From: Nitzschia sp. DOCU1
Taxonomy: Eukaryota; Bacillariophyta; Bacillariophyceae; Bacillariales; Bacillariaceae
Reading direction: 5' to 3'
Length of the DNA: 64,000 nt
Assembly: GCA_951394045.1 (NCBI GenBank)
Contig: OX595985.1
Coordinates: 3,658,001 to 3,722,000 of the forward strand
A program made the position numbers and the translations under genes. Position 1 is the stretch's first letter. Every line of letters starts with the position of its first letter. This document shows positions 10,503-25,877 of this stretch, one piece after another. The notes below the pieces were generated by a model, which made no database searches, had not been told where the DNA came from, and saw only the letters and a program-made list of their open reading frames with translations.

Positions 10503-10550
10503 GTGTATACAATTCCGACAGTCCTTAAAGTGAGTCGGAATTTTATACAC
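10503..10550. repeat. inverted repeat at first unit junction
   Basis: The arms GTGTATACAATTCCGAC (10503-10519) and GTCGGAATTTTATACAC (10534-10550) pair over 17 bp with one mismatch around a 14-nt loop. The structure exists only where two array units meet; the outer edges of the array carry single arms. Confidence 0.9.
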
Positions 10551-12110
10551 ATGGGAGCGAACGTGTATAATAAGACTCAACACTCATGACTGAAGGGATA
10601 TGACCAATACGACCGGTCACCCAGCATTGGGAGACCGCGGCGAAACGACGACCACCACCATCACAAGTAGTGGCAGCATCATGGCAACAACAACAACAAC
10701 AAACGAAGTCATTGCTTCATTGCTGAACAACCCGTCCCATCTAAGGTGCATTCAGGGCTCTACCTGCCAGCATAAGGACATACAGACTACCATGGAAGAG
10801 CTACATTTGAGCAACCAGCGATTTTAAATGGATCATTGGAAGGCCCTTGCCTTCACATGCTACAATGCGATGTCAGCACTTTTCATTGTCGGGACATCAA
10901 CGAAGAATGGAAGATAAGAACAAGATAATTGTGACATTGGCAAATCCTCATTGCCAGGTTGAAGAAGAATGGTTGGAAAATTGTGCATTGCTATTTTTCT
11001 GGCCAAACCACCACCGCCAGCAGCACTACTTAATTGGCGGTTGTTCCTTTATTTTCACAAATGTGACAATCAACTTCTGGGCTGCTGCATTACTACTGCT
11101 GCAAAGGCATGGACAATGACGCCACCACCATGGTCGCTGCTACCAATTGGTGGCTACATCAAGCTGCCACTACTAGGCTACCACCGCAGCCAGGGCTACT
11201 TTCAAATCATCGGTCGGTTCTTTATTTCCACAATGGCGACAATCAACTTCCATTGCTACTTCTGTAAAGTTGTGGACGACCACGACAACCCTGTGGTTGC
11301 TGCTGGCAAACCGATAGTACATGGGGCAAATTCTTAGTATTTCATGCTCTCACAGAGTGACTGGCACTGCTATCAATTGACAAGCAATCACAACTAGTAG
11401 CAAGACACCTACTCTGCTATTGCTGGTGAGTAGCCAGTTGCAATACTACTACTGGCAGTAGTGCTTGCCCTATATTGCTTTAACTCTACTAGTATATTAC
11501 CACCAAATTGATAGTTGGACACGTGCTTCTGCTGCATTTGTTTGAGTACCGCCGCCTTCGGGGTAGTATTAGTACTGCTAACAGTAGTGTCATCTCGTTC
11601 TAGCAGCATGAAACCGTAGTAGTATTATGATCCCTAGCAGACAAAAGTTGGTTTAAATAATCCATTCAATACTGGTATAGCCCTACTTTAGCACGAGGGG
11701 GCACCAAATATGATGTTGTCGACGACTCCTACTATGAGAGACGCCTACTGTCCTATTTGTTTTTTGCAGGCACCTTGGCGGCAACCTGACGCAAAATTGA
11801 CAATGGGTGCAAGCACAGAGCTCGGTTTCATTGTCGCCGTCCAAGTGCAGACTTACAATAGAGTTGATGATCCCTAAACGACTGCATTGGTCAAACAAGT
11901 CGACAGGTACGATCGACTGCTACTCATACCGATCGATTGCTACTCGTGTGGGGGCAGAAAATTATACAGCTCGGACAAATTGATGTATAAATTTCCGAAC
12001 ATACCCACGGTAGCGCCATCCCACCGTGCAAATAACGTGGCATACTACTGCCGGGTAGTGCGGAAAAATATACACTTTCTGTATAATGGACTTGTATGAC
12101 TAATGAAGTC

Positions 12111-12158
12111 GTGTATACAATTCCGACAGTCCTTAAAGTGAGTCGGAATTTTATACAC
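12111..12158. repeat. inverted repeat at second unit junction
   Basis: Same hairpin as at the first junction, displaced by exactly 1,608 bp. Confidence 0.9.
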
Positions 12159-13791
12159 ATGGGAGCGAACGTGTATAATAAGACTCAACACTCATGACTG
12201 AAGGGATATGACCAATACGACCGGTCACCCAGCATTGGGAGACCGCGGCGAAACGACGACCACCACCATCACAAGTAGTGGCAGCATCATGGCAACAACA
12301 ACAACAACAAACGAAGTCATTGCTTCATTGCTGAACAACCCGTCCCATCTAAGGTGCATTCAGGGCTCTACCTGCCAGCATAAGGACATACAGACTACCA
12401 TGGAAGAGCTACATTTGAGCAACCAGCGATTTTAAATGGATCATTGGAAGGCCCTTGCCTTCACATGCTACAATGCGATGTCAGCACTTTTCATTGTCGG
12501 GACATCAACGAAGAATGGAAGATAAGAACAAGATAATTGTGACATTGGCAAATCCTCATTGCCAGGTTGAAGAAGAATGGTTGGAAAATTGTGCATTGCT
12601 ATTTTTCTGGCCAAACCACCACCGCCAGCAGCACTACTTAATTGGCGGTTGTTCCTTTATTTTCACAAATGTGACAATCAACTTCTGGGCTGCTGCATTA
12701 CTACTGCTGCAAAGGCATGGACAATGACGCCACCACCATGGTCGCTGCTACCAATTGGTGGCTACATCAAGCTGCCACTACTAGGCTACCACCGCAGCCA
12801 GGGCTACTTTCAAATCATCGGTCGGTTCTTTATTTCCACAATGGCGACAATCAACTTCCATTGCTACTTCTGTAAAGTTGTGGACGACCACGACAACCCT
12901 GTGGTTGCTGCTGGCAAACCGATAGTACATGGGGCAAATTCTTAGTATTTCATGCTCTCACAGAGTGACTGGCACTGCTATCAATTGACAAGCAATCACA
13001 ACTAGTAGCAAGACACCTACTCTGCTATTGCTGGTGAGTAGCCAGTTGCAATACTACTACTGGCAGTAGTGCTTGCCCTATATTGCTTTAACTCTACTAG
13101 TATATTACCACCAAATTGATAGTTGGACACGTGCTTCTGCTGCATTTGTTTGAGTACCGCCGCCTTCGGGGTAGTATTAGTACTGCTAACAGTAGTGTCA
13201 TCTCGTTCTAGCAGCATGAAACCGTAGTAGTATTATGATCCCTAGCAGACAAAAGTTGGTTTAAATAATCCATTCAATACTGGTATAGCCCTACTTTAGC
13301 ACGAGGGGGCACCAAATATGATGTTGTCGACGACTCCTACTATGAGAGACGCCTACTGTCCTATTTGTTTTTTGCAGGCACCTTGGCGGCAACCTGACGC
13401 AAAATTGACAATGGGTGCAAGCACAGAGCTCGGTTTCATTGTCGCCGTCCAAGTGCAGACTTACAATAGAGTTGATGATCCCTAAACGACTGCATTGGTC
13501 AAACAAGTCGACAGGTACGATCGACTGCTACTCATACCGATCGATTGCTACTCGTGTGGGGGCAGAAAATTATACAGCTCGGACAAATTGATGTATAAAT
13601 TTCCGAACATACCCACGGTAGCGCCATCCCACCGTGCAAATAACGTGGCATACTACTGCCGGGTAGTGCGGAAAAATATACACTTTCTGTATAATGGACT
13701 TGTATGACTAATGAAGTCGTGTATACAATTCCGACAGTCCTGGAGGTACTGGCTGGCTGGCGGGCTGAAATAGTACTAAAATAGGCGTGCA

Positions 13792-13813
13792 CTCTCTCTC
13801 TCTCTCTCTCTCT
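13792..13813. repeat. (CT)11 microsatellite
   Basis: A pure CT dinucleotide run lies about 200 bp upstream of the methyltransferase-like start codon. It may sit in the promoter or 5' untranslated region; there is no direct sign of function. Confidence 0.9.
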
Positions 13814-14016
13814 GCCATCATCAATATCCGTTACTGTCCGTTGCTCCCAATGATGGCTCGTCCGGCGCGCAGTGCGAAACGCTCCCATCTTATTATTTCG
13901 TATTATTGTCACGTTTCTCATCACATCCGCCCTTGCCTTTGCACAGTTGTTGCTCCTTTGCGTAACACTATTCCGACACTTTTATCGTTATCATTGTCAT
14001 CATCATCGATATAATC

Positions 14017-15126
14017 ATGATGATGGCCCCACGATATAATGATGAAACTACTAGGAGCAGACGATTTCACTGTTCAAACGGAGGCAAGAATGTCGTATTG
14101 CTATTTGTAATCGGAATTCTCTGCTTCTTTCTTGCGACTACGCAAAACGTTTGTCCTCCTACTTTATTCCAACAAGAACACTGTCCTCCTGCTGTGCCAT
14201 CTTCACCCCCACCGCCTGAGGACGGCTCTCGTCGATTTGCATACTTTGATTCCGTCTTTAACGCCGAAGCGTTAATCCACAAGCATACTGTACCAAATGT
14301 CCAGCCAACGCCCGGTGTTTTTACAAACTTTCTAGGAATCAAAATCCTCCCAGATGTGCACAAGGACTTCGTGGGATCACGCCAGGGCCAAGTTGAGGCC
14401 CCACCACTTCTGAATAATTGGCATGCCGATGTGGCAGAATGGGCTGCCGTCTTTCGAGCCGTTGAACTTTCTGGGGATACGTTTACGATGATGGAACTGG
14501 GGGCCGGATGGGGATGCTGGCTTTTGAATGCTGGTGCCGCGGCCAAACAATTGGGCAAGACCATTCTAACGATAGGCGTAGAGGGAGATCCTGCCATGAT
14601 TGACTTGCTAAAGCGGGGTCAAGAGATCAATGGTCGAAGTCCGAACGAGTACCGCGTCTTTCGTGGTGCGGCCTCCGATCAAGCCGGTTTGGCATTGTGG
14701 CCCAACTCGTCGGCCCAAGGTGCAGACGGATCTATGGCATCGTATGGATTGGAAGCCAAATATGGATTGGATTTGGAAACCTATAATCAAGAAATTGCAA
14801 GTGGTAATTATCAACCACTTGCCATGGTATCTTTGGCGGAAGCGGCAGGGTCGGATACAGTCCTTATCGACCTTCTCCATGTTGACATTCAAGGAGCCGA
14901 AGTAAATGTCATTACCGAAAAGTCGATGCCATACCTCAATGAGCACGTGGCATATATTTTTGTCGGATGTCATTCCCGACTTGCCGAAGGACTCATGCAC
15001 CAACGCCTATCACAGGCGGGTTGGATTTTGGAAGTGGATCGGACAGCCATTTTTTCACCAGGAACGACGAACATAGCCATTGACGGCGTGCAAGGTTGGC
15101 GAAATCCTAGACTTACTACTGTCTAA
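14017..15126 (+). CDS. membrane-anchored FkbM-like SAM-dependent methyltransferase
   Basis: The product is 369 residues. A basic N-terminus is followed by one hydrophobic segment at about residues 24-43 (VVLLFVIGILCFFLATT) and a Pro-rich stem, the layout of a type II membrane protein of the secretory pathway. The catalytic part has SAM motif I MELGAGWGCW near residue 158, a following GVEGDPAMID acidic motif, and LLHVDIQGAE near 288, as in FkbM-type O-methyltransferases that often act on sugars. No intron is evident. Three ATGs start the ORF (14017, 14020 and further downstream); the first is used. It converges on the large glycosyltransferase gene with about 150 bp between stops, so both may act on one glycan. 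The substrate is unknown. Confidence 0.75.
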   Translation: MMMAPRYNDETTRSRRFHCSNGGKNVVLLFVIGILCFFLATTQNVCPPTLFQQEHCPPAVPSSPPPPEDGSRRFAYFDSVFNAEALIHKHTVPNVQPTPGVFTNFLGIKILPDVHKDFVGSRQGQVEAPPLLNNWHADVAEWAAVFRAVELSGDTFTMMELGAGWGCWLLNAGAAAKQLGKTILTIGVEGDPAMIDLLKRGQEINGRSPNEYRVFRGAASDQAGLALWPNSSAQGADGSMASYGLEAKYGLDLETYNQEIASGNYQPLAMVSLAEAAGSDTVLIDLLHVDIQGAEVNVITEKSMPYLNEHVAYIFVGCHSRLAEGLMHQRLSQAGWILEVDRTAIFSPGTTNIAIDGVQGWRNPRLTTV

Positions 15127-15276
15127 AAGAACAAAAAAGGTAAGTAGTGGCTAGCAGCTGCAGTGATTATCTAGTGTTCCACCTAGTAGTAGTTAGTGAG
15201 GTTATCAGGAATTGTAGCTACTTGCATAGTTCGGCGGGTAATGATGATGTCTTAGTTGTTCACTCTGTCTGCATCC

Positions 15277-18200
15277 TCAAGAGCCTTTCGTCTGCTTCGC
15301 TTGGATAAGGGGAAACGACTGGGCCAGATGCTCTTGAACTTTTCTTCCGACAGCCTCCATCCCAAACTGAGCGTAGACCGCTTCAGTCATTCTTTGGCCA
15401 TGTCGAACTTTACAATCATTCTGGACCACTGTCCTCATGGCCTTGACGGCGAATTCATGGTCAGGGTCTGCCCAGTGATTTCCCTCTCCATAAGGACCAT
15501 ATGATTCTTCCAGCTGTACAATCTTATAGGGTACAGCAAAGTGGCATGTACCAAGAAATTGCGTCACTGCCCGGAAGAACTCGACATTGCCACTGTAGTT
15601 GGTGGCAATCACAGGAACTCCTTTTACCATGGCTTGGAGAATATTCAAACCGTAACCTTCACTCCGATGTAGCGACACGTAGCAATCGGCTCGCTGCTGG
15701 AGGTTGTTCATTTCAGCATGGGTCAAAATTTCTGTGAGAACCTGAACTCGTGGGTCGTTGCCGGCTAGGTCCCTCAAGGCTTGGATTCCCTCAACGCTGC
15801 CATGACTGGTCTTTACGACAAGTCGATATTTGTGTTGTTTATCTTGGTCTTGAGGGAAGGCATTCACAAAAGCCCGGACTGCCGCCTCAGGATTCTTTCT
15901 TTGTACCACACTATAAAAGTCAAACACAACCAGAAATACGAATGCGTCGTCAGGAATATCGTCCAATGCAGCCTCCTGGGGATCTCTCGCTACAGCTATG
16001 GGAGAAAGAAGAATCATTTCTTTTTGCATCGCCGTAGGAATTGGAAGCACCCTCAATGGTGTCCCATCGTACCCTGGCGTCTGCCGAACAGCATCGAGGA
16101 CAAACTGCGATGGAAGCCATATTTCGTCATAGTCCGCCAATGCATTTAACATATCATCTGGGAGTTTCTCGACCTCCCAAAACCACCAAGCGATGTTGTA
16201 CTTCGAATCCCAAATGAAAGGCATTTCTCGCCTGGCACTTTCAGCAAGATTCGGGTTGGCCACAAACAAATTCACAGCCTCGGGATACGATCGAGATAGA
16301 GAGTAATCAAGACTCTCGAGGCGGAAATAGGTCGACACGTGAGGCAGCTCGGGAAAATGAACCGGTACCACTCTGCCATCAACTGAGCGTATCGCATTCA
16401 CAAGATTTACAGCTGCCAATGCAATTCCGAAGGATGCCAAATGCCAGCCAAAAACATTAACGCCAACATCGGAAATGGACGAAACCTGACGATGAAACTC
16501 CCAGTGATGGGATATGTGGTAGTCTCGTGTTGCTCGCCAACGCTCGTAAATACCTTTCGAGACCATATTTTCCCTCAGTGCGTAGGTCTCAAACCAATCC
16601 GAGAAGGCAGCGTAGCTCCTTCCGGTCGGATCCTGGAATGCTTTTTGAAGGTCGGTCCTCCCTTGCCAAACACGGTGCATGATATCGCTGTAGTAAAACC
16701 TTCCCTCCATATTCACGGACATGTGATGCGGTCCGCTCATGAGCCACTCAAGGTATGTTAGCTTGGCGGTACCTGGTTCACCTTGACATTTGTCCAAGGA
16801 TGGACAGAACGGATCCAGATGTACCTGCTGACGAAACAAGGCCTTTGAGACTCGAGACCAAGATTCGATATTGTACGGCGATTCGGCGTCTGGTAGAAAC
16901 TTGGACGGTCTCAGATCTTGTGCCTGCTTATTATAGACCATGTCTGCGTATCGAAGTCGCATCCATTGTTCGACTTCAATACCGCTATCCCCGAAGAGCA
17001 GAGTGCCATATGGAATGGCACGGTAGTCATGGGCACCATGCCTACCAAGCAGCGTCAGGTATGTGTAAACGATCTCACGCAAGATTGGAAAGTAACCGAG
17101 AGTCGTATAACGAGTCAAATATTGGTCAATGGCGTCGTTGTCGTTGCTATCCAGTACGGACACGCCTGAAAAGTGAAAGAAAACCACGGGGCGACCTTTT
17201 TTTGCTGACCAGTCGTCGATGAAATAAGGACGACCATCTTTCAGCACTAGATTTGCGCTGTTGTAGTGCAGATTCCAAGGAGCAACATTGTATCGTGAAT
17301 CCCGAAACACGTAATAATCATTCTCACTGAAGTAGCTCAGTAGTAAATTTCCCCACGTATCGCCGAAGTGAACCGCCCCTTCTTGAATTTCTATACATTT
17401 AAAGGCAGCTTCACACCAAACGTCAAGGAAGGCCAATGCTGGTGTTGTCCTGCTGAATCCAAGGAAGCCAAGATTGAAAACTCCAGCTTTTACAAAGACT
17501 GCATCAGATAAGCTGATTCCGTACTCAGGCAAGGGTTTCGTGGTATGGAGTGTGGTCACCACTGATTTTGTATCTAGATACTCCTGGACTTCTGAGAGTG
17601 AGTCCCCTACCCAAATGTCAGGATCCAGGTAGATGGCAGACGAAGCTCCAAGGACATGAAACGTGTACTTCAAGGCAAAAGGCCTCAACATTAATGCAAA
17701 GCTCGCCTCATCAAATATGAAAGCAGCTTGCTTTGTGCTACTAATGGTGAACTCGGTAAGCTGATCCATTGTGACAATTTCAAAGGGAGCTTCTGATAGG
17801 ATTTGCTGCACTTTATTGGAGGCCTTCTCATCAAAAGGAAGGTTGATATCCGAGACATACCAGACGAAACAATTGATCTTTGGGTTTGAGACTTTGATTG
17901 TGTCGTACAATGTCCAAACAAACCCACATTTGTTCCATGCTGCTGTTGTAATGATGCAAGTATCTGGTTGACTTCCTTCTGGAGGTGAATGTGAAACAGC
18001 GGCGGCATGAAGGGACACAGCAGTTCCCCGCAGATTCTCTGCTGCATTCTTGTTGCCAAGATTCAACGAAGGAAGCAAGTGACTCTCATTTGGAGGTGGA
18101 TCCTCGACCACGGGGACATAACGTAGCACCCGATGGTGCAAATGCAACAACACGCCGCACGAAAACAAAGCCAACCCACATAGGGTTCTTCCAAGTTGAT

Positions 18201-18282
18201 TTCGCTCCCTTCCCTTTCTTTTTGTCATCGCAGTGAGGCGATATCTTTTCTTCATGTTTACTTTTTTGAACATCTGCATCAA
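15277..18282 (-). CDS. membrane-anchored protein with two glycosyltransferase domains
   Basis: The product is 1,001 residues. A Lys/Arg-rich N-terminus leads into one hydrophobic segment at about residues 31-48, suggesting a Golgi type II protein. Domain 1 (about 100-400) is GT-A-like with a DxD in YLDPDIWV near 217, a NLGFLGF segment and a VVFFHFSG motif, a layout I know from bacterial sugar transferases. Domain 2 (about 620-970) is GT-B, GT4-like: IAWWFWEVEKLP, a DFYSVVQRKNP segment and SLHRSEGYGLNILQAM near 870. In the usual E-X7-E of GT4 the second Glu is Gln here. There is no sign of introns or breaks. The role is probably synthesis of a secreted or wall polysaccharide. ATGs also occur a few codons downstream of the chosen start. 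Confidence 0.8.
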   Translation of the reverse strand: MMQMFKKVNMKKRYRLTAMTKRKGRERNQLGRTLCGLALFSCGVLLHLHHRVLRYVPVVEDPPPNESHLLPSLNLGNKNAAENLRGTAVSLHAAAVSHSPPEGSQPDTCIITTAAWNKCGFVWTLYDTIKVSNPKINCFVWYVSDINLPFDEKASNKVQQILSEAPFEIVTMDQLTEFTISSTKQAAFIFDEASFALMLRPFALKYTFHVLGASSAIYLDPDIWVGDSLSEVQEYLDTKSVVTTLHTTKPLPEYGISLSDAVFVKAGVFNLGFLGFSRTTPALAFLDVWCEAAFKCIEIQEGAVHFGDTWGNLLLSYFSENDYYVFRDSRYNVAPWNLHYNSANLVLKDGRPYFIDDWSAKKGRPVVFFHFSGVSVLDSNDNDAIDQYLTRYTTLGYFPILREIVYTYLTLLGRHGAHDYRAIPYGTLLFGDSGIEVEQWMRLRYADMVYNKQAQDLRPSKFLPDAESPYNIESWSRVSKALFRQQVHLDPFCPSLDKCQGEPGTAKLTYLEWLMSGPHHMSVNMEGRFYYSDIMHRVWQGRTDLQKAFQDPTGRSYAAFSDWFETYALRENMVSKGIYERWRATRDYHISHHWEFHRQVSSISDVGVNVFGWHLASFGIALAAVNLVNAIRSVDGRVVPVHFPELPHVSTYFRLESLDYSLSRSYPEAVNLFVANPNLAESARREMPFIWDSKYNIAWWFWEVEKLPDDMLNALADYDEIWLPSQFVLDAVRQTPGYDGTPLRVLPIPTAMQKEMILLSPIAVARDPQEAALDDIPDDAFVFLVVFDFYSVVQRKNPEAAVRAFVNAFPQDQDKQHKYRLVVKTSHGSVEGIQALRDLAGNDPRVQVLTEILTHAEMNNLQQRADCYVSLHRSEGYGLNILQAMVKGVPVIATNYSGNVEFFRAVTQFLGTCHFAVPYKIVQLEESYGPYGEGNHWADPDHEFAVKAMRTVVQNDCKVRHGQRMTEAVYAQFGMEAVGRKVQEHLAQSFPLIQAKQTKGS

Positions 18283-19227
18283 ACATGTGTTTTATCGTGT
18301 TCCTAAGCATCAATTGTTTTTTTAGTAAGAGCGGGAGGACGCTATCTATGAGGCCAGGATAACAGCGCGCGCAAAGCGTCCAGCAGAGCGTCCAGCGTCC
18401 GGCGTCCAGCACAATATCCGGGTTCCCCCCTGGAATACTCGGCAAAATGTCGCGCATTCTCGTCTTCGGTCCGATCAGGCTTATTTAAAAGGGAAACTTC
18501 GGGCATAAACAGATGAAAGGCCTATAACGGTCAAATGGCCCGCCCGCCGGACGTTTTTCCGACGCTCCGACGTTTTCCGGCAACCCTATGATGTATAGGA
18601 ACATTTTAGTGTGTCGCAGTGCGACATATTGTATATGCCTCTATTAGTGTTTTCGCTGATTCGATTGGCTCTTCTATTAGTAATTTTGGTGTTTCCGCTA
18701 ATGCTATTGGCTGCTTTTTAGTGGAGCAATGCTATTGGCTGCTCTTCTAGTGGAGCGCGGACCGCGCGATTCCCCTCAAATTTGTGGGGGGAAGGGGCTT
18801 GCCACGGGGGTGGTCAGTGTAGCTTTTACTTCTTCTGGAGCGAACGCGGTGTGGAACCGAGCGCCGGCCAGGTGGACGGCACATTCGCGCTCCGAATTTG
18901 ATAAATCGTACTGTATGGAGAGCAGCGGGTTGGGAAAACCACGTCAGCAAAATCCTGTTAATAGTGAATCATTAAGTAATCGAATAGTGCCCTCGATCGT
19001 TGCACGGAATTTCTTTCTCGCCGAAAACGGAGATAATCATTTATGATTTGACCGCTATTGATCTTATTTGTGAACTCCCGATTGGCGGCGCAGAAAATAC
19101 GGAATGTGGGAGCTCTTGCGGAATCATCCAAATGGAATCCCACATCCGGTATTGATTCCGGCCCCCGCCGGTTTTCCGGCCACCGCCGAAGCCCCCGCCG
19201 GTTTTCCGGCGGGGGCCGGAATTCCAA
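18283..19227. other. intergenic region upstream of the glycosyltransferase gene
   Basis: No gene is supported. GCGTCCAGC-type short repeats lie at about 18376-18411. Three ATTGGCT motifs (inverted CCAAT boxes) spaced about 35 bp apart lie at 18664-18741, inside imperfect direct repeats. A GC-rich fold-back is at 19150-19222. The CCAAT-like cluster is over 350 bp from the glycosyltransferase start, so a promoter role is only a suggestion. Confidence 0.5.
19160..19222. repeat. GC-rich fold-back with a perfect 10-bp hairpin
   Basis: CCCCCGCCGG and CCGGCGGGGG pair perfectly around TTTT at about 19192-19215. A second GGCCCCCGCCGGTTTTCC copy precedes it. The surroundings on both sides of the solo LTR (GGAATC and CCAAAT motifs) are partly inverted copies, so the LTR appears to have landed inside a MITE-like fold-back. 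Confidence 0.6.
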
Positions 19228-19759
19228 TGCAGTACACTGCTTTACACGTCGACTCCTTCGAATGATTGTAGTCCAATAATATTAGTCTATTTAGTCATGT
19301 GTGACATCATGTGTGATGACGTAGCATGACGAAAGCGTTGCATGCGGACGCGAACGCTAGGCCGGTCTCGGACATCGTCGGACAAGGCCCATAACCTATT
19401 GACGTCACCGTCGGCATGACGTTGCATGACGCAGGCATCGCGCATGACTCCAGCTAGTCGAATGCCGATGAGATCCTAGTGTCAATGCCACCTAAGATCT
19501 GGCACCTCGATGACATCGAGGTAGCTATACTTTATTCCAGAGTAGCTGACGACGTCCAAAGAACCCTAGTACAACGTCGTAGCTAGTCTACTACAAGATG
19601 CATCAACCTCCTGTTCGGATTGTTGTCGATGCATGTCAAAGGTCTCGACTCTACTAGAACTACGAGAGCCTACGAGACAACTTGCATGAGAAATACATCT
19701 AGTTTTTAACCTAGCCATAATTTTCACAACCTTTTCGATCCTACAAACGACGTAGTGCA
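19228..19759 (+). mobile_element. solo LTR of gypsy family alpha, TSD CCAA
   Basis: This is a complete 532-bp LTR from TGCAGTACACTGC to CGTAGTGCA, in plus sense. It is flanked by CCAA at 19224-19227 and 19760-19763, with no internal element sequence. It is the product of recombination between the two LTRs of a former alpha insertion and fixes the alpha LTR limits and a 4-bp TSD. Confidence 0.92.
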
Positions 19760-19795
19760 CCAACCTTTGGATTTGGTGGATTCCGTATTCCTTTG

Positions 19796-24833
<5,038 letters not shown>

Positions 24834-24857
24834 CCTCAAACGGGAGTTTTAAAACTG

Positions 24858-25383
24858 TGCCCTATCCCGGGGGTGACAAATAAAAGAATAGAAGACAATT
24901 TAATTGTGAGACCTATATTACATCTATTTGACTTTTCTTCCAACAACAAGATTGACGAGACGAAAGATTTTCGTCTTTCAAATATCTGCGACCGGTCGTT
25001 CATTTTGTGAACGACGTTCCCTGCGCGTAAATAACGCGCATATATGCTATCCATTCGGATATGTCAATTCCTCGTATCGTCGCCTTCTAACTAGGCGTCC
25101 CTAGTCTTGGCTAGCTACGACTCCTCTTTACCCATGGTCTGAATTATTTCCTTGTCCTAAATACATCTCCTCTATTAGGCAATGAATATTTACTACTTAG
25201 ATTGTAGGCATGCCGCAGGCTGGCGTACCCCACGAGCCGGGCTATCGATGACGCCCAGAGATTTTCTGCAAAAAAGACACATGAAGTGCATGCAGACGCT
25301 GGCTATTAAACCGTAGCTTTTTAAAAACTACTAGCGCGAACCCACCTACCTACCTACCTACTACCGTTGGCAAGGGACTCTAT
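24858..25383 (-). repeat. beta2 5' LTR, inner part
   Basis: This is the beta LTR from its ATAGGGCA end (24858 on plus) up to the gamma1 insertion at CTAT (25380-25383). The remainder is 55857-56100. A 151-bp foreign insertion lies at 25215-25365. Confidence 0.9.
25215..25365. other. 151-bp insertion of unknown type in the beta2 5' LTR
   Basis: All other beta LTRs read GCATGCC directly into GTTGGCAAGG here. The insertion ends in a (CCTA)n-like run and has no ORF, no clear TIR and no obvious TSD beyond CC. It may be a SINE-like or MITE-like sequence; I cannot classify it. Confidence 0.7.
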
Positions 25384-25840
25384 TGCAGTACAATAGAATA
25401 CCCCTCTAGATCTAACAAGTAGTTAGAACGTTAGAATGTTGTAACATTGGAATGTTAGAATGTTCGAACGATGAGTACACACAATGGCCTACGTGTAGTA
25501 CCAACATACCTTAGATACATACATGGCTGACGTCGACTTGGTCGAACGTCTGTGGACGCACGGACGGACGGGCAAGGCCGACGCGGCTGACGAGCAATGA
25601 CGACGACAACGGCGAGCGCGGCGAGCCGTCGACGTCTACTACTGAGCTAGAACTTCCAACGGTATCTAGCTATGGATCTTGAAGAGATCCGAGAAGCTAG
25701 ACCGGTGGGAGTTGTATCCAACGCATACTGGATGCGTTGAGGGAAGACCCTCGTGGTCTAGGAGCGATGTAATCAGCGATAACTTAGATCTCACAATTAT
25801 TTCCACTACAACTTTTTCATCGTACTTTCAGCGTAGTGCA
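25384..25840 (+). repeat. gamma1 5' LTR (457 bp)
   Basis: TGCAGTACAATAG to GCGTAGTGCA. It is followed by CAGTGTTAACACTCCAC, the palindromic motif also found after the alpha and beta LTRs. Confidence 0.93.
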
Positions 25841-25857
25841 CAGTGTTAACACTCCAC
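25841..25857 (+). promoter_or_regulatory. gamma1 primer-binding position with palindrome
   Basis: The bases immediately after the LTR hold AGTGTTAACACT, a perfect 12-bp palindrome, then CCAC. No TGG, the usual start of a tRNA-complementary PBS, is present. Confidence 0.6.
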
Positions 25858-25877
25858 ATTACACGCGTGAGCTAAAG

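Larger units (their letters stand above)
8914..13741. repeat. tandem array of three identical 1,608-bp units
   Basis: The units run 8914-10521, 10522-12129 and 12130-13737, and the next four bases (TCCT) begin a fourth. I saw no difference among the copies, and every small ORF recurs at exactly +1,608. Each unit carries inverted termini: GTCGGAATTTTATACAC near the start and GTGTATACAATTCCGAC near the end. A short CAA run and CCA-rich stretch lie inside. No ORF longer than 122 codons is present and none shows a domain. The unit looks like a non-autonomous TIR element of about 1,594 bp that was amplified head to tail. A microhomology of TCCT on both flanks fits unequal recombination. An integrated circle or an assembly duplication are alternatives. 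Confidence 0.9.

Noticed and set aside
8992..13707. Repeated small ORFs of 66-122 codons in the 1,608-bp units
   Set aside because: They overlap each other on both strands, show no domain and are open mainly through CAA/CCA-rich composition. Their conservation only reflects the tandem duplication.
8914..13741. piggyBac-type TTAA target site at the array edge
   Set aside because: TTAA occurs at the left edge and at the junctions but not at the right end, and the termini do not start with the usual C-rich ends.
18086..18457. 123-codon minus ORF upstream of the glycosyltransferase start
   Set aside because: It overlaps the true gene in another frame and consists of GCGTCCAGC repeats and low-complexity sequence.
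25201..25260. tRNA-derived SINE head in the 151-bp insertion
   Set aside because: GAGCCGGGCTATCGATG looks faintly like a B box but does not fit the consensus, and no A box is visible.
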